Source: Enterobacter sichuanensis
Lineage (GTDB): Bacteria > Pseudomonadota > Gammaproteobacteria > Enterobacterales > Enterobacteriaceae
Length of the DNA: 64,000 bases
Direction of reading: 5' to 3'
NCBI RefSeq assembly: GCF_002939185.1
Contig: NZ_POVL01000019.1
Location: forward strand, 1-64,000
Part shown: one piece after another, positions 41,620 through 52,773 of the stretch
Layout of the letters: the number at the start of each line of letters is the position of its first letter
Numbering within the stretch: position 1 is the first letter of the stretch
Made by a program: the position numbers and the translations under genes
The notes under the pieces: model-generated
What the model was told of the DNA's origin: nothing
Database searches by the model: none
The model's input: the letters and a program-made list of their open reading frames with translations, nothing else

Positions 41620-42665
41620 TACAGCAGCGGTTTCTGCCCGCGTTGTAGCCAGCGGAGCAACAGGCGGTCCGCACTCTCTGCCGCGCTGTTGGTAAAGCGG
41701 TCAAGCAGTCGCTTACGCTGGGTAAAGCGCACCCCAACCAGCTCACGGCCGTCCATCAGGTTGAGCAGCAGATCGTCACTGGTGCCAACGGCATCCACCA
41801 GCCCTTTCTCCAGCGCCTGGACGCCATACCAGTGCTCACCCGTTGCCACCTGTTCGATATCCAGCGTTGGGCGCATACGGTGCACAAAATCTTTAAACAG
41901 GTGATGCGTTTCATTGAGATCCTCACGGAATTTTTGACGCCCTTCTTCCGTGTTTTCCCCGAGCAGCGTCAGGGTACGTTTGTACTGACCCGCCGTGTGA
42001 AGTTCGATATCAATCTCTTTATTTTTCAGGAAGCGGTTAAAGTTCGGGATTTGCGCGACCACGCCGATCGAGCCAATAATGGCGAACGGCGCGGCAACAA
42101 TGTTATCCGCCACGCAGGCCATCATATAGCCACCGCTCGCCGCCACTTTATCCACGGCCACGGTCAATGGGATCTGTTTTTCACGCAAACGCTGCAGCTG
42201 CGACGCCGCCAGCCCGTAACCGTGAACCACGCCACCCGGGCTTTCAAGACGCACGACAACCTGATCCTGCGGTGTCGCCACGGCCAGCACGGCAGTGACC
42301 TCTTCGCGCAAAGACGCGACTTCATGCGCATCCATGCTGCCTTTAAAATCGAGCACATAAACCCGTGGAATGACCTTATCCTGCAGTGCATTGAGCTTAG
42401 CTTTTGCCTTCGCCGCTTTGGCTTCCTGTTTATGCTTTTTCTTCTGCGCTTTATGCCACAGTTTCTGTTGATGCGTATCCAGCAGCGCCAGAGACATCTC
42501 TTCCTGCATCTCTTGATACTGCTCGCTCAGGCGGGTGATGCGTAACTCCCCACGCTGACGCTTGCGCTGCGTCAGGTTAACAATCAGAACGGCAACCACC
42601 GCAATGGCAATCACCACCGTTGCGATTTTGGCCAAAAACAACCCATATTGAGAAAGTAATTCCAC
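41619..42665 (-). CDS. sohB: Inner-membrane peptidase SohB (S49 family)
   Basis: SppA-like serine protease, 348 residues from the GTG at 42665 (AAGGTGG five to seven bases upstream). One N-terminal membrane helix, a lysine-rich linker, then the S49 domain with the Ser-Lys dyad: serine in VDKVAASGGYMMACVAD and lysine in AGQYKRTLTLLG. It was found in E. coli as a multicopy suppressor of htrA. A GTG nine bases earlier overlaps the ribosome site and is rejected. Confidence 0.93.
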   Translation of the reverse strand: MELLSQYGLFLAKIATVVIAIAVVAVLIVNLTQRKRQRGELRITRLSEQYQEMQEEMSLALLDTHQQKLWHKAQKKKHKQEAKAAKAKAKLNALQDKVIPRVYVLDFKGSMDAHEVASLREEVTAVLAVATPQDQVVVRLESPGGVVHGYGLAASQLQRLREKQIPLTVAVDKVAASGGYMMACVADNIVAAPFAIIGSIGVVAQIPNFNRFLKNKEIDIELHTAGQYKRTLTLLGENTEEGRQKFREDLNETHHLFKDFVHRMRPTLDIEQVATGEHWYGVQALEKGLVDAVGTSDDLLLNLMDGRELVGVRFTQRKRLLDRFTNSAAESADRLLLRWLQRGQKPLL

Positions 42666-42916
42666 GCGTTCCACCTTGATTTAACCACGAATCTTTCACG
42701 GCAGTGTACAACAGCCCTGCCCATGCGTCTCGCTCGTGACATTACCTCTGCGAGCCGCCTTCAGGAATCCCCGGTCTGGAGTTTAAATATTTGCAAATTG
42801 TTAATTTTACAGTAATGCGTCCTGTAGACTGATTGAATTCTCATGCTAATTCGGGCATAAAGCCGAAAAGTCATAAAAGAAGGCGTCTTTGAATCACTGT
42901 GCGCCGAGGAGTCACC

Positions 42917-43678
42917 GTGCATTATCAACCGCAAAAAAATCTGCTGCAGAACCGCATCATCCTTGTCACCGGGGCCAGCGATGGGATTGGCCGTGAAGCG
43001 GCGCTGACCTACGCTGAGTATGGCGCGAGCGTCATCCTGACCGGCCGTAACGAAGAAAAACTGAAAGGGGTGGCGCAGGAGATTGAAGCCGCAGGTGGCC
43101 TTCCTGCCCGCTGGTACACGCTGGATCTGCTCACCTGTACCCCCGCCACATGTCAGGAGCTGGCTCACCGCATCAGCACGCACTACCCGCGACTGGACGG
43201 CGTACTGCACAATGCCGGTTTGCTTGGAGAGGTTCGCCCGATGGATGAACAGGATCCCGCAATCTGGCAGGAGGTCATGCAGGTCAACGTCAACGGGACG
43301 TTTTTCCTGACCCAGGCACTGCTTCCTTTATTACTCAAATCGGATTCTGGCTCACTGGTGTTCACCTCTTCCAGCGTTGGCCGGGAGGGGCGCGCGAACT
43401 GGGGCGCCTATGCCGTATCAAAATTCGCGACCGAAGGCATGATGCAGGTACTGGCGGAGGAGTATCAGAGCCGTCATCTGCGCGTAAACTGCATTAATCC
43501 GGGTGGAACGCGCACCAAAATGCGCGCCAGCGCCTTCCCGAGTGAAGATCCGCAGAAGCTGAAAACCCCGGCCGATATCATGCCGCTTTATCTCTGGCTG
43601 ATGGGTGACGACAGTCGCCGCAAAACCGGGATGACCTTTGACGCCCAGCCGGGCCGTAAGCCGGGAATTTCGCAATGA
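42917..43678 (+). CDS. yciK: Short-chain dehydrogenase YciK
   Basis: SDR oxidoreductase of unknown substrate, 253 residues from a GTG at 42917, preceded by GAGGAG and giving the E. coli N-terminus (HYQPQ). Cofactor motif TGASDGIG, HNAG, catalytic Ser in SSSVGREG, and YAVSK. Its stop overlaps the btuR ATG by 4 bp. Confidence 0.92.
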   Translation: MHYQPQKNLLQNRIILVTGASDGIGREAALTYAEYGASVILTGRNEEKLKGVAQEIEAAGGLPARWYTLDLLTCTPATCQELAHRISTHYPRLDGVLHNAGLLGEVRPMDEQDPAIWQEVMQVNVNGTFFLTQALLPLLLKSDSGSLVFTSSSVGREGRANWGAYAVSKFATEGMMQVLAEEYQSRHLRVNCINPGGTRTKMRASAFPSEDPQKLKTPADIMPLYLWLMGDDSRRKTGMTFDAQPGRKPGISQ

Positions 43679-44265
43679 GTGAAGAACGCCATCAGCAACG
43701 CCAGCAGCGGCTGAAAGAACAGGTTGACGCTCGCATCGCGGCCGCGCAGGACGAGCGCGGGATCGTCATCGTTTTTACCGGCAACGGTAAAGGAAAAACC
43801 ACCGCCGCGTTTGGTACCGCCACCCGTGCGGTCGGACACGGGCAGAAAGTCGGCGTTATCCAGTTTATTAAAGGCGAGTGGCCCAACGGTGAGCGCAACT
43901 TGCTTGAGCCTCACGGCGTAGAGTTTCAGGTAATGGCGACCGGGTTTACATGGAACACCCAGAACCGGGAAACCGATACCGCAGCCTGTCTCGCCGTCTG
44001 GGAGCACGCGAAAAGAATGCTGGCCGATCCCACACTGAATATGGTTCTGCTGGATGAGATCACCTACATGGTCGCCTACGACTATCTGCCGCTGGACGCC
44101 GTACTGACGGCCCTCAAGAACCGGCCTGTCCATCAGACGGTCATCATCACGGGGCGCGGCTGTCATCGGGATATTCTGGAGCTGGCCGATACCGTCAGCG
44201 AACTGCGTCCGGTAAAGCATGCCTTTGACGCAGGTATCAAAGCGCAAATAGGGATTGATTACTAA
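43675..44265 (+). CDS. btuR: Cob(I)yrinic acid a,c-diamide / cob(I)alamin adenosyltransferase BtuR (CobA)
   Basis: Attaches the adenosyl group to corrinoids for coenzyme B12. 196 residues; P-loop GNGKGKTT at 36-43; VLLDEITY as the acidic motif; the HDILELAD-like CobA segment appears as HRDILELADTVSE. It is translationally coupled to yciK. Confidence 0.96.
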   Translation: MSEERHQQRQQRLKEQVDARIAAAQDERGIVIVFTGNGKGKTTAAFGTATRAVGHGQKVGVIQFIKGEWPNGERNLLEPHGVEFQVMATGFTWNTQNRETDTAACLAVWEHAKRMLADPTLNMVLLDEITYMVAYDYLPLDAVLTALKNRPVHQTVIITGRGCHRDILELADTVSELRPVKHAFDAGIKAQIGIDY

Positions 44266-44303
44266 AAAAAAGCCCGGTCACTGTGACCGGGCTTCTGTTT
44301 TTA
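44264..44303. terminator. Bidirectional terminator between btuR and rluB
   Basis: Stem AGCCCGGTC/GACCGGGCT (44271-44279, 44285-44293). A-run upstream and TTCTGTTTTT downstream. Confidence 0.8.
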
Positions 44304-45176
44304 ACCGTTGTTATTGCGGCTGCCGGCGCGGCGATTACTGTTCACCTGGCTATGACGTTTCACCGCACGACGGATCTGATTCGCCTTCATGCGACGACGA
44401 TCTTTCTCCACCGCCACCTTCGAGGTGGTTTCTGGCGTCAGGCCGACCAGCTCACGAAGATAGTTCGTTTGCGTCAGATCCAGTTCAGTATACCCCCCAC
44501 GAGGCAGACCTTTTGGCAGCAGAATATCACCGTAGCGAACGCGGATCAGACGGCTAACCTGGACGCCGACCGCTTCCCAAAGACGACGCACCTCGCGGTT
44601 ACGGCCTTCGGTCAGGGTTACGTTGTACCACTGGTTAATGCCTTCCCCACCGGTAAATTTGATGGTTTTGAACGCCGCAGGACCGTCTTCCAGCTGAACG
44701 CCACGCGACAGATCGCGTAGTTTATTTTCATCAACCTGGCCAAAGACACGCACGGCGTATTCACGTTCCACTTCACGGCTTGGGTGCATCAGACGGTTTG
44801 CCAGCTCACCGTCGGTGGTAAACAGCAGCAGACCGCAGGTGTTCACGTCCAGACGACCGACGGCAATCCAGCGAGCGCCACGCAGTTTTGGCAGACGGTC
44901 AAACACCGTCGGGCGACCTTCCGGGTCGTTGCGGGTGCACAGCTCGCCTTCCGGCTTATAGTAAGCCAGCACACGGCAGATCTGCTCAGCGGACTCTTTC
45001 ACGGAGATAAGATGACCGTCGATACGGATCTTCAGCCCCGGTACGATTTCTACGCGGTCACCCAGCGTGGCGATTTTACCGTCCACACTCACGCGGCCCG
45101 CTTCAATAATGGCTTCGATTTCACGGCGCGAGCCGTGGCCGGCACGCGCCAGCACTTTCTGTAACTTCTCGCTCAT
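44301..45176 (-). CDS. rluB: 23S rRNA pseudouridine-2605 synthase RluB
   Basis: 291 residues: N-terminal S4 RNA-binding domain ([21 protein letters not shown]), then the RsuA-type catalytic domain with D110 in [14 protein letters not shown]. The basic C-terminal tail (residues about 255-291) is typical. In E. coli the large membrane gene yciQ lies next to it; it is absent here and yciO follows upstream after 97 bp. Confidence 0.96.
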   Translation of the reverse strand: MSEKLQKVLARAGHGSRREIEAIIEAGRVSVDGKIATLGDRVEIVPGLKIRIDGHLISVKESAEQICRVLAYYKPEGELCTRNDPEGRPTVFDRLPKLRGARWIAVGRLDVNTCGLLLFTTDGELANRLMHPSREVEREYAVRVFGQVDENKLRDLSRGVQLEDGPAAFKTIKFTGGEGINQWYNVTLTEGRNREVRRLWEAVGVQVSRLIRVRYGDILLPKGLPRGGYTELDLTQTNYLRELVGLTPETTSKVAVEKDRRRMKANQIRRAVKRHSQVNSNRRAGSRNNNG

Positions 45177-45272
45177 TGAGCTTCCTCAGGTGTCGCCTTC
45201 ACAGGCGTCGAATCAGGTCAAAAAAGGGCCGCGCCCTGCTTTGATGGCCGCGTAGTATATCTGCTTATACCA

Positions 45273-45893
45273 TTACAAGAAAGGCTTTACGTCGCCCACG
45301 CCTTCACGAATCACTTCCGGCGTGTCTTCGGTTAAGTCGACCACGGTGGTTGGCTGTTGTCCGAGATAGCCACCGTGAATAATCAGCTCAACGATCTTCT
45401 CCAGACGATCTTTAATCTCTTCCGGATCCGACTCGGTAAACTCACTTCCCGGCAGCATCAGTGAGGTCGAAAGCATCGGCTCGCCGAGGGTTTCCAGCAG
45501 CGCCTGCGCAATCGGGTTCGACGGCACGCGCATGCCGATGGTTTTACGTTTTTCCTGCAACAGACGACGCGGTACTTCTTTGGTCCCTTTCAGGATGAAG
45601 GTGTAATTACCCGGCGTGTTGTTCTTGATCAGGCGAAACGCCACGTTATCGACATAAGCATAGGTCGACAACTCAGAGAGATCGCGACACATAAGGGTAA
45701 AGTTATGGCCGTCCGGCAGCTGGCGAATACGGCAAATACGCTCCATCGCCCCTTTATCTTCAATTTTGCAGCCCAGCGCATAGCCTGAATCGGTTGGGTA
45801 GACAATCACGCCGCCTTTGCGGACGATCTCCACGGCCTGATTAATCAGGCGCGGCTGCGGGTTATCCGGATGGATATAGAAAAACTGACTCAT
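45273..45893 (-). CDS. yciO: YciO, Sua5/YrdC-family protein
   Basis: 206 residues of the YrdC/TsaC fold with KxR-type RNA/ATP-binding residues visible in YPTDSGYALGCKI and RLPxG-like RQLPDGHNFTLMC. TsaC makes threonylcarbamoyl-AMP for tRNA t6A; the paralogue YciO has no settled essential role. It overlaps rnm by 4 bp. Confidence 0.93.
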   Translation of the reverse strand: MSQFFYIHPDNPQPRLINQAVEIVRKGGVIVYPTDSGYALGCKIEDKGAMERICRIRQLPDGHNFTLMCRDLSELSTYAYVDNVAFRLIKNNTPGNYTFILKGTKEVPRRLLQEKRKTIGMRVPSNPIAQALLETLGEPMLSTSLMLPGSEFTESDPEEIKDRLEKIVELIIHGGYLGQQPTTVVDLTEDTPEVIREGVGDVKPFL

Positions 45894-46771
45894 ACTTCCC
45901 TCTCTTCAATTTGCTGCGGCTGTTCCCAGAGCTGCCAGACCGGCTCAACGCCTGCGGGCAACCAGAGCTTGCGCCCCAGTTCAATCCAGGCGCAGGGCTG
46001 ATGGAAATCAGACCCCTGCGACCCAAGCAGGCCGAACTGACGCGCATAGGTCGCGAGCTGCGCACGCTCATTGGGCGCCTGCTGACACTGGGCGACTTCC
46101 ATCGCTTCCCCACCGCATTCGGCAAAGTGCGCCAGCAGCCTTTTCAGCCATTTAGCAGAAAGATTATACCGCCCCGGATGGGCCAGCACGGCCTTACCGC
46201 CAGAATGATGAATCACATCAATAGCTTGTTTTATTGTACACCACTGCGGCGGAACGTATCCGGTTTTCCCCCGTGCAAGATACTTTTTAAAGACATCCGC
46301 CATCGTCGTGGCCTTGCCTGCTTCAACCAGAAAACGGGCGAAATGGCCGCGCGTGACCGCCCCGCCGTTCGCCAGTTTCTGCGCGCCTTCCAGCGCGCCC
46401 GGAATATGCGCCTTTTCCAGCCGCTCGCCGATCATCTCAGCACGCTGATGACGGCGTGCTTTTTGTTCTTGCAAAAAGGCCCGAAGTGCCGGATGGTCTA
46501 TATCGATGTTCAGGCCAACTATATGAATTTCGTGGTTTTCCCAGACCGTCGAGATCTCGACGCCAGGCACCAGATTCAGCGCCAGTCCGCTGCGGGCAAT
46601 CTCGGCGCGCGCGGCCGGGATGGCATCTGTCGTATCGTGATCGGTTATCGCCAGCGTGCCGACGCGCATTTCAACGGCACGATGAACCAGATCTTCGGGT
46701 GTCAGCAGGCCATCAGAGGCCTGAGTATGGCTGTGTAAATCATAAATAATCGCGTAGGTGGTATCGCTCAA
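45890..46771 (-). CDS. rnm: PHP-domain 5'-3' exonuclease RNase AM (Rnm, TrpH/YciV)
   Basis: PHP-family phosphoesterase, 293 residues from a TTG at 46771 (GGGAAG about four bases upstream), matching the E. coli protein length and start (SDTTYAIIYDLHSH). An ATG at 46783 has no ribosome site and is the alternative. Metal ligands are in DLHSHTQASDG, ITDHDTTDA, PGVEIST, LAHPGRY and GSDFHQP. The E. coli enzyme trims 5' ends of rRNAs and hydrolyses pAp. It is divergent from trp. Confidence 0.93.
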   Translation of the reverse strand: MSDTTYAIIYDLHSHTQASDGLLTPEDLVHRAVEMRVGTLAITDHDTTDAIPAARAEIARSGLALNLVPGVEISTVWENHEIHIVGLNIDIDHPALRAFLQEQKARRHQRAEMIGERLEKAHIPGALEGAQKLANGGAVTRGHFARFLVEAGKATTMADVFKKYLARGKTGYVPPQWCTIKQAIDVIHHSGGKAVLAHPGRYNLSAKWLKRLLAHFAECGGEAMEVAQCQQAPNERAQLATYARQFGLLGSQGSDFHQPCAWIELGRKLWLPAGVEPVWQLWEQPQQIEEREV

Positions 46772-46847
46772 AGCACTTCCCATAACAGGTTGGAGACATC
46801 CGAAACCACCATGATACCGACTTAAAACGAAATTCTGAAATCAAGGG

Positions 46848-46879
46848 TTGACAACACGCCATCGAACTAGTTAACTAGT
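46848..46879 (+). promoter_or_regulatory. trp promoter and TrpR operator
   Basis: TTGACA at 46848, 17-bp spacer, TTAACT at 46871. The 14-bp perfect palindrome ACTAGTTAACTAGT (46866-46879) covers the -10 and is the core of the E. coli trp operator. Tryptophan-bound TrpR should therefore block polymerase. Confidence 0.9.
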
Positions 46880-46910
46880 ACGCAAGTTCACACGAGAAAG
46901 GTATCTGAAA

Positions 46911-46955
46911 ATGACAGCACATTGCACTCTGCACGGTTGGTGGCGTACTTCCTGA
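46911..46955 (+). CDS. trpL: trp operon leader peptide
   Basis: 14-residue peptide MTAHCTLHGWWRTS with tandem Trp codons at positions 10-11, as in E. coli; the first eight residues differ from E. coli (MKAIFVLK) while GWWRTS is kept. Ribosome stalling at the Trp codons sets the attenuator. Confidence 0.93.
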   Translation: MTAHCTLHGWWRTS

Positions 46956-46999
46956 TTATCGGGCAGTGTCACGCGTCTGCGAAATGCAAACAGATACCC

Positions 47000-47026
47000 A
47001 GCCCGCGACTAAGCGGGCTTTTTTTT
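47000..47026 (+). terminator. trp attenuator
   Basis: Stem AGCCCGC/GCGGGCT with GACTAA loop and eight T residues, 45 bp past the trpL stop. Upstream segments that could form the alternative anti-terminator (around 46960-47006) are present. Confidence 0.92.
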
Positions 47027-47049
47027 GAACAGAAAATGAGAACACAATA

Positions 47050-48612
47050 ATGCAAACAGCCAAACCACACCTCGAACTGCTGACCTGCGAGGCGGTCTAT
47101 CGTCACAACCCTACCGCGCTGTTTCATCAGGTTTGCGGTGCCCGTCCGGCAACACTGCTGCTGGAGTCAGCGGATATCGACAGCAAGGACGATCTGAAGA
47201 GTCTGCTGCTGGTCGACAGCGCGCTGCGTATTACGGCGTTAGATAGCACCGTAACCATCAAAGCGCTGTCTGAGAATGGTGCGTCATTGCTGCCATTGCT
47301 GGATGCCACTCTGCCTGCCGGCATTGAAAATGAACGTCATCCAGAAATGCGTATTTTGCACTTCCCGCCAGTCAGCCAGCTGCTGGATGAAGACGCGCGC
47401 CTCTGTTCCCTGTCCGTCTTTGATGCCTTCCGCCTGCTACAGAATCTGGTCACGGTACCGGAAGATGAACGCGAGGCGATGTTCTTCGGTGGACTGTTTG
47501 CTTACGACCTGGTCGCCGGTTTTGAAGATTTGCCTGAAACCGAACAGGGTAACCGCTGCCCGGATTACTGCTTCTATCTGGCTGAAACCTTGCTGGTGAT
47601 CGATCATCAGAAAAAATATACCCGCATTCAGGCAAGCCTGTTCACGCCGTCTTCCTCAGAGAAGCAGCGTCTCGAACACCGCATCACGCAGCTGCAGCAG
47701 CAGATGACCGAAGCACCGCCTGCGCTGCCCGTGCAGCGCGTGGAGAAAATGACCTGCGAAGTTAACCAGACCGATGATCAGTACGGTGCCGTGGTTCGCC
47801 AGATGCAAAAAGCGATTCGCGCCGGGGAAATTTTCCAGGTGGTGCCTTCCCGTCGCTTTTCTCTGCCCTGCCCGTCGCCGCTGGCGGCCTATGATGTGCT
47901 GAAAAAGAGCAACCCAAGCCCGTACATGTTCTTTATGCAGGATAACGATTTCACCCTGTTTGGCGCGTCGCCGGAAAGTTCGCTGAAGTACGACGCCACC
48001 AGCCGCCAGATTGAAATCTACCCGATCGCGGGTACCCGTCCACGCGGACGTCGCGCAGACGGTTCACTGGATCGCGATCTCGACAGCCGCATCGAACTGG
48101 AAATGCGAACCGACCACAAAGAGCTCTCCGAGCACCTGATGCTGGTTGACCTGGCGCGTAACGATCTGGCCCGCATTTGCACCCCTGGCAGCCGTTACGT
48201 GGCGGACCTGACCAAAGTTGACCGTTACTCCTTCGTCATGCATCTGGTCTCCCGCGTGGTCGGTGAGTTACGCCATGACCTCGACGTGCTGCATGCCTAT
48301 CGCGCCTGCATGAACATGGGCACCCTGAGCGGTGCGCCGAAAGTGCGCGCCATGCAGCTGATTGCCGCCGCCGAAGGACGTCGTCGCGGCAGCTATGGCG
48401 GCGCGGTGGGCTATTTCACCGCCCATGGCGATCTGGATACCTGCATCGTTATCCGCTCCGCTTACGTCGAAGACGGTATCGCCACCGTACAGGCGGGTGC
48501 CGGGATTGTTCTTGATTCTGTTCCGCAGTCTGAAGCTGACGAAACACGCAGTAAAGCGCGTGCGGTCCTTCGCGCCATTGCTACCGCACACCATGCACAG
48601 GAGATTTTCTGA
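47050..48612 (+). CDS. trpE: Anthranilate synthase component I
   Basis: 520 residues. Converts chorismate to anthranilate with ammonia from TrpG. The feedback-inhibition motif LLES is at residues 37-40 (Ser40). The chorismate-binding domain contains [25 protein letters not shown] and [12 protein letters not shown]. It overlaps trpD by one base (TGATG). Confidence 0.97.
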   Translation: MQTAKPHLELLTCEAVYRHNPTALFHQVCGARPATLLLESADIDSKDDLKSLLLVDSALRITALDSTVTIKALSENGASLLPLLDATLPAGIENERHPEMRILHFPPVSQLLDEDARLCSLSVFDAFRLLQNLVTVPEDEREAMFFGGLFAYDLVAGFEDLPETEQGNRCPDYCFYLAETLLVIDHQKKYTRIQASLFTPSSSEKQRLEHRITQLQQQMTEAPPALPVQRVEKMTCEVNQTDDQYGAVVRQMQKAIRAGEIFQVVPSRRFSLPCPSPLAAYDVLKKSNPSPYMFFMQDNDFTLFGASPESSLKYDATSRQIEIYPIAGTRPRGRRADGSLDRDLDSRIELEMRTDHKELSEHLMLVDLARNDLARICTPGSRYVADLTKVDRYSFVMHLVSRVVGELRHDLDVLHAYRACMNMGTLSGAPKVRAMQLIAAAEGRRRGSYGGAVGYFTAHGDLDTCIVIRSAYVEDGIATVQAGAGIVLDSVPQSEADETRSKARAVLRAIATAHHAQEIF

Positions 48613-50207
48613 TGGCTGACATTCTGCTGCTCGATAACATCGACTCATTTACCTATAACCTGGCAGATCAGCTGCGTGCGAATGGACATAACGTTGTTAT
48701 CTATCGTAACCACGTCCCGGCACAGACTCTGATTGACCGTCTGGCTACCATGCAAAACCCGGTGCTGATGCTCTCCCCGGGCCCTGGCGCACCGAGTGAA
48801 GCGGGCTGTATGCCGGAGCTGCTGACCCGCATGCGCGGCAAGCTGCCGATTATCGGCATCTGCCTCGGTCATCAGGCGATTGTGGAAGCCTATGGCGGCT
48901 ACGTCGGTCAGGCGGGTGAAATCCTGCACGGTAAAGCGTCCAGCATCGAACATGACGGCCAGTCCATGTTTGCCGGGCTGCCGAATCCGCTCCCGGTCGC
49001 ACGCTACCACTCGCTAGTCGGAAGCAACATTCCTGCCGGGCTGACCATTAACGCCTCGTTTGAAGGGATGGTGATGGCGGTGCGTCATGATGCCGACCGC
49101 GTCTGTGGTATGCAGTTCCATCCGGAATCGATCCTGACCTCACACGGTGCCCGTCTGCTGGAACAGACCCTGGACTGGGCGTTGCAAAAACTGGAGCAGA
49201 CTAACACCCTGCAACCGATTCTGGAAAAACTGTACCAGGCACAAACCCTGAGCCAGCAGGAGAGCCACCAGCTTTTCTCTGCCGTGGTTCGCGGTGAGCT
49301 GAAGCCTGAACAGCTGGCGGCTGCGCTGGTGAGCATGAAAGTGCGTGGCGAAAGCCCGCAGGAGATCGCGGGCGCCGCCACGGCTCTGCTGGAGAATGCC
49401 GCCCCGTTCCCGCGCCCCGACTATCCGTTTGCAGATATCGTCGGTACCGGGGGTGATGGCAGTAACAGTATCAATATCTCTACCGCCAGCGCCTTCGTGG
49501 CGGCGGCGTGTGGTTTAAAAGTGGCGAAACACGGTAACCGCAGCGTTTCCAGCCGCTCCGGATCGTCGGATTTGCTCGCTGCATTCGGCATTAATCTCGA
49601 TATGAACGCCGAACGTTCCCGTGAAGCGCTGGATGACCTGGGCGTTTGCTTCCTGTTTGCGCCGAAATACCACACCGGTTTCCGCCACGCGATGCCGGTT
49701 CGTCAGCAGCTCAAAACCCGCACGCTGTTTAACGTGCTCGGTCCACTTATCAACCCGGCGCACCCGCCACTGGCGCTGATTGGCGTCTACAGCCCGGAGC
49801 TGGTTCTGCCGATTGCTGAGACGCTGCGCGTGCTCGGTTATCAACGGGCTGCCGTAGTACACAGCGGCGGGATGGATGAAGTGTCGCTGCATGCCCCTAC
49901 GCTGGTGGCCGAACTGCGTGACGGCGAAATCCTGAGCTACCAGCTGGAAGCCGCTGACTTTGGTTTAACCCCGTATCACCAGGAGGCGCTGGCAGGCGGT
50001 ACGCCGGAAGAAAACCGTGACATTCTGACGCGCTTATTACAAGGTAAAGGAGAGGTCGCCCATGAGGCCGCCGTTGCTGCCAACGTCGCCATGCTGATGC
50101 GTTTGCACGGCGAGGAAGACCTGAAGGCCAACGTTCAAAAAGTTCTGGATGTACTGCGCTCCGGTGCAGCTTACGATCGCGTTACCGCACTTGCGGCAAG
50201 AGGGTAA
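48612..50207 (+). CDS. trpD: Fused anthranilate synthase II (TrpG) / anthranilate phosphoribosyltransferase (TrpD)
   Basis: 531 residues. The N-terminal glutamine amidotransferase has Cys84 in GICLGHQAI and the His/Glu of MQFHPESIL. The C-terminal phosphoribosyltransferase starts near residue 200, with [14 protein letters not shown] for PRPP binding and [15 protein letters not shown]. The fusion is the normal arrangement in E. coli relatives. Confidence 0.97.
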   Translation: MADILLLDNIDSFTYNLADQLRANGHNVVIYRNHVPAQTLIDRLATMQNPVLMLSPGPGAPSEAGCMPELLTRMRGKLPIIGICLGHQAIVEAYGGYVGQAGEILHGKASSIEHDGQSMFAGLPNPLPVARYHSLVGSNIPAGLTINASFEGMVMAVRHDADRVCGMQFHPESILTSHGARLLEQTLDWALQKLEQTNTLQPILEKLYQAQTLSQQESHQLFSAVVRGELKPEQLAAALVSMKVRGESPQEIAGAATALLENAAPFPRPDYPFADIVGTGGDGSNSINISTASAFVAAACGLKVAKHGNRSVSSRSGSSDLLAAFGINLDMNAERSREALDDLGVCFLFAPKYHTGFRHAMPVRQQLKTRTLFNVLGPLINPAHPPLALIGVYSPELVLPIAETLRVLGYQRAAVVHSGGMDEVSLHAPTLVAELRDGEILSYQLEAADFGLTPYHQEALAGGTPEENRDILTRLLQGKGEVAHEAAVAANVAMLMRLHGEEDLKANVQKVLDVLRSGAAYDRVTALAARG

Positions 50208-50210
50208 AGA

Positions 50211-51569
50211 ATGCAGACCGTTTTAGCGAAAATCGTTGCCGATAAGGCCATCTGGGTGGAAGCCCGCAAGCAACAGCAGCCGCTTGCCAGTTTTCAGAAT
50301 GACGTCGTTCCGAGCAGCCGTCGTTTCTATGACGCCCTGCAGGGTGCGCGCACCGCATTTATTCTTGAGTGCAAAAAAGCGTCCCCGTCTAAAGGCGTTA
50401 TCCGTGACGATTTCGACCCGGCACGTATTGCCGGTATTTATAAGCATCATGCGTCCGCTATCTCCGTGCTGACGGATGAGAAATATTTCCAGGGCAGCTT
50501 CGATTTTCTGCCGATCGTCAGCGGCATCGCGCCGCAGCCGATCCTGTGCAAAGACTTTATTATTGACCCGTATCAGATCTGGCTGGCGCGTTTCTATCAG
50601 GCGGATGCCTGCCTGCTGATGCTCTCGGTTCTGGATGACGAACAGTATCGCCAGCTTGCTGCCGTGGCCCACAGCCTGAACATGGGCGTGCTGACCGAAG
50701 TAAGCAACGAAGAGGAGCTGGAACGCGCCATCGCGCTCGGGGCCAAAGTGGTCGGGATTAACAACCGCGACCTGCGCGATCTGTCCATCGATCTCAACCG
50801 CACGCGCCAGCTGGCGCCGCGTCTGGGTTCCGGCGTAACCGTTATCAGCGAGTCTGGCATTAACAGCTACGCTCAGGTGCGCGAGCTGAGCCACTTTGCC
50901 AACGGTTTTCTGATTGGCTCCGCCCTGATGGCGCATGACGATCTCAATGCGGCAGTGCGTCGGGTGCTGCTCGGTGAAAACAAAGTGTGCGGCTTAACCC
51001 GCGATCAGGACGCCCAGGCCGCCTATGAAGCGGGCGCCATTTACGGCGGACTGATTTTTGTGGAGACCTCCCCGCGCGCGATAAGCGAAGAGCAGGCGCG
51101 TAAGGTGATCGCCGCAGCCCCACTCAGCTATGTCGGCGTCTTCCGTAATGCGGACATCGCCGAGGTTGCGGCGAAAACCGACGCGTTATCGCTGAGCGCG
51201 GTACAGCTCCACGGTGATGAGGATCAGGCGTATATCAATGACCTGCGCGCCGCGCTGGCACCGCAGGTGCAAATCTGGAAAGCACAACGCGTCGATAAGA
51301 CGTTACCCGCGCGAAACCTGAGCCATGTGGACAAATACGTCCTCGACAACGGCCAGGGCGGCACGGGCCAGCGATTTGACTGGTCACTGCTGAACGGTGA
51401 AAAGCTGGACAACGTCCTGCTGGCGGGGGGTTTAAGCCCGGATAACTGCGTGGAAGCTGCCAAAATGGGCTGCGCGGGCCTCGATTTCAATTCAGGCGTA
51501 GAGTCCCAGCCCGGCATAAAAGATGCCAGCAAACTGGCCTCCGTATATAAAACTCTGCGTGCATATTAA
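50211..51569 (+). CDS. trpC: Fused indole-3-glycerol-phosphate synthase / phosphoribosylanthranilate isomerase
   Basis: 452 residues, two TIM barrels. The N-terminal IGPS half holds the active-site segment [10 protein letters not shown]; the C-terminal PRAI half (from about residue 255) begins with [11 protein letters not shown] and contains VQLHGDED and GGLSPDN. It performs two consecutive steps after TrpD. Confidence 0.97.
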   Translation: MQTVLAKIVADKAIWVEARKQQQPLASFQNDVVPSSRRFYDALQGARTAFILECKKASPSKGVIRDDFDPARIAGIYKHHASAISVLTDEKYFQGSFDFLPIVSGIAPQPILCKDFIIDPYQIWLARFYQADACLLMLSVLDDEQYRQLAAVAHSLNMGVLTEVSNEEELERAIALGAKVVGINNRDLRDLSIDLNRTRQLAPRLGSGVTVISESGINSYAQVRELSHFANGFLIGSALMAHDDLNAAVRRVLLGENKVCGLTRDQDAQAAYEAGAIYGGLIFVETSPRAISEEQARKVIAAAPLSYVGVFRNADIAEVAAKTDALSLSAVQLHGDEDQAYINDLRAALAPQVQIWKAQRVDKTLPARNLSHVDKYVLDNGQGGTGQRFDWSLLNGEKLDNVLLAGGLSPDNCVEAAKMGCAGLDFNSGVESQPGIKDASKLASVYKTLRAY

Positions 51570-51579
51570 GGAAGAGAAG

Positions 51580-52773
51580 ATGACGACATTACTTAACCCG
51601 TATTTTGGTGAGTTTGGTGGGATGTACGTCCCGCAAATCCTGATGCCCGCACTGCGCCAGCTGGAAGAAGCCTTTGTCAGCGCGCAGAAAGATCCGGCAT
51701 TTCAGGCTGAATTTACCGATCTGCTGAAAAACTATGCAGGCCGTCCAACGGCGCTGACCAAATGCCGCAATCTGACCGAAGGCACCAAAACCACGCTGTA
51801 TCTCAAGCGTGAAGACCTGCTGCACGGCGGCGCCCATAAAACCAACCAGGTGCTGGGTCAGGCGCTGCTCGCGAAGCGGATGGGCAAAACCGAAATCATC
51901 GCAGAAACCGGCGCAGGTCAGCATGGCGTAGCCTCTGCGCTCGCCAGCGCCCTGCTCGGCCTGAAATGCCGCATCTACATGGGTGCGAAAGACGTTGAGC
52001 GTCAGTCGCCGAACGTTTTCCGTATGCGTTTGATGGGTGCTGAAGTGATCGCGGTGCACAGCGGCTCCGCCACGCTGAAAGATGCCTGTAACGAAGCGCT
52101 GCGCGACTGGTCTGGCAGTTATGAGACCGCACATTACATGCTGGGTACCGCTGCGGGTCCGCATCCGTTCCCGACGATTGTCCGCGAATTCCAGCGTATG
52201 ATCGGCGAAGAGACCAAAGCGCAGATCCTCGAAAAAGAGGGTCGCCTGCCGGATGCCGTTATCGCCTGTGTGGGTGGCGGCTCTAATGCTATCGGCATGT
52301 TCGCTGATTTTATCGACGAAACGAACGTCGGCCTGATTGGTGTGGAGCCTGCTGGCCACGGCATCGAAACCGGCGAGCACGGAGCGCCGCTGAAGCATGG
52401 CCGCGTGGGCATCTACTTCGGCATGAAAGCGCCGATGATGCAGACCGATGAAGGCCAGATTGAAGAGTCGTACTCCATTTCTGCCGGTCTGGACTTCCCG
52501 TCCGTCGGGCCCCAGCATGCATTCCTGAACAGCACCGGTCGTGCGGATTACGTTTCCATTACCGATGACGAAGCCCTTGAAGCGTTCAAAACGCTGTGTC
52601 GCAGCGAAGGGATCATCCCGGCGCTGGAGTCTTCGCATGCCCTGGCGCATGCGCTGAAAATGATGAAAGAAAACCCGGAAAAAGAACAATTGCTGGTGGT
52701 AAACCTTTCCGGTCGCGGTGACAAAGATATCTTCACCGTTCACGATATTCTGAAAGCACGAGGGGAAATCTGA
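51580..52773 (+). CDS. trpB: Tryptophan synthase beta subunit
   Basis: 397 residues from the ATG at 51580 after AAGGAAGAGA; the frame extending back to 51523 overlaps trpC and is not conserved. The PLP lysine (Lys87) is in [13 protein letters not shown]; the phosphate loop is GGGSNAIG. It joins indole and serine. Confidence 0.97.
   Translation: MTTLLNPYFGEFGGMYVPQILMPALRQLEEAFVSAQKDPAFQAEFTDLLKNYAGRPTALTKCRNLTEGTKTTLYLKREDLLHGGAHKTNQVLGQALLAKRMGKTEIIAETGAGQHGVASALASALLGLKCRIYMGAKDVERQSPNVFRMRLMGAEVIAVHSGSATLKDACNEALRDWSGSYETAHYMLGTAAGPHPFPTIVREFQRMIGEETKAQILEKEGRLPDAVIACVGGGSNAIGMFADFIDETNVGLIGVEPAGHGIETGEHGAPLKHGRVGIYFGMKAPMMQTDEGQIEESYSISAGLDFPSVGPQHAFLNSTGRADYVSITDDEALEAFKTLCRSEGIIPALESSHALAHALKMMKENPEKEQLLVVNLSGRGDKDIFTVHDILKARGEI

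Noticed and set aside
51589-52743. 384-codon reverse frame across trpB
   Set aside because: Antisense shadow of trpB.
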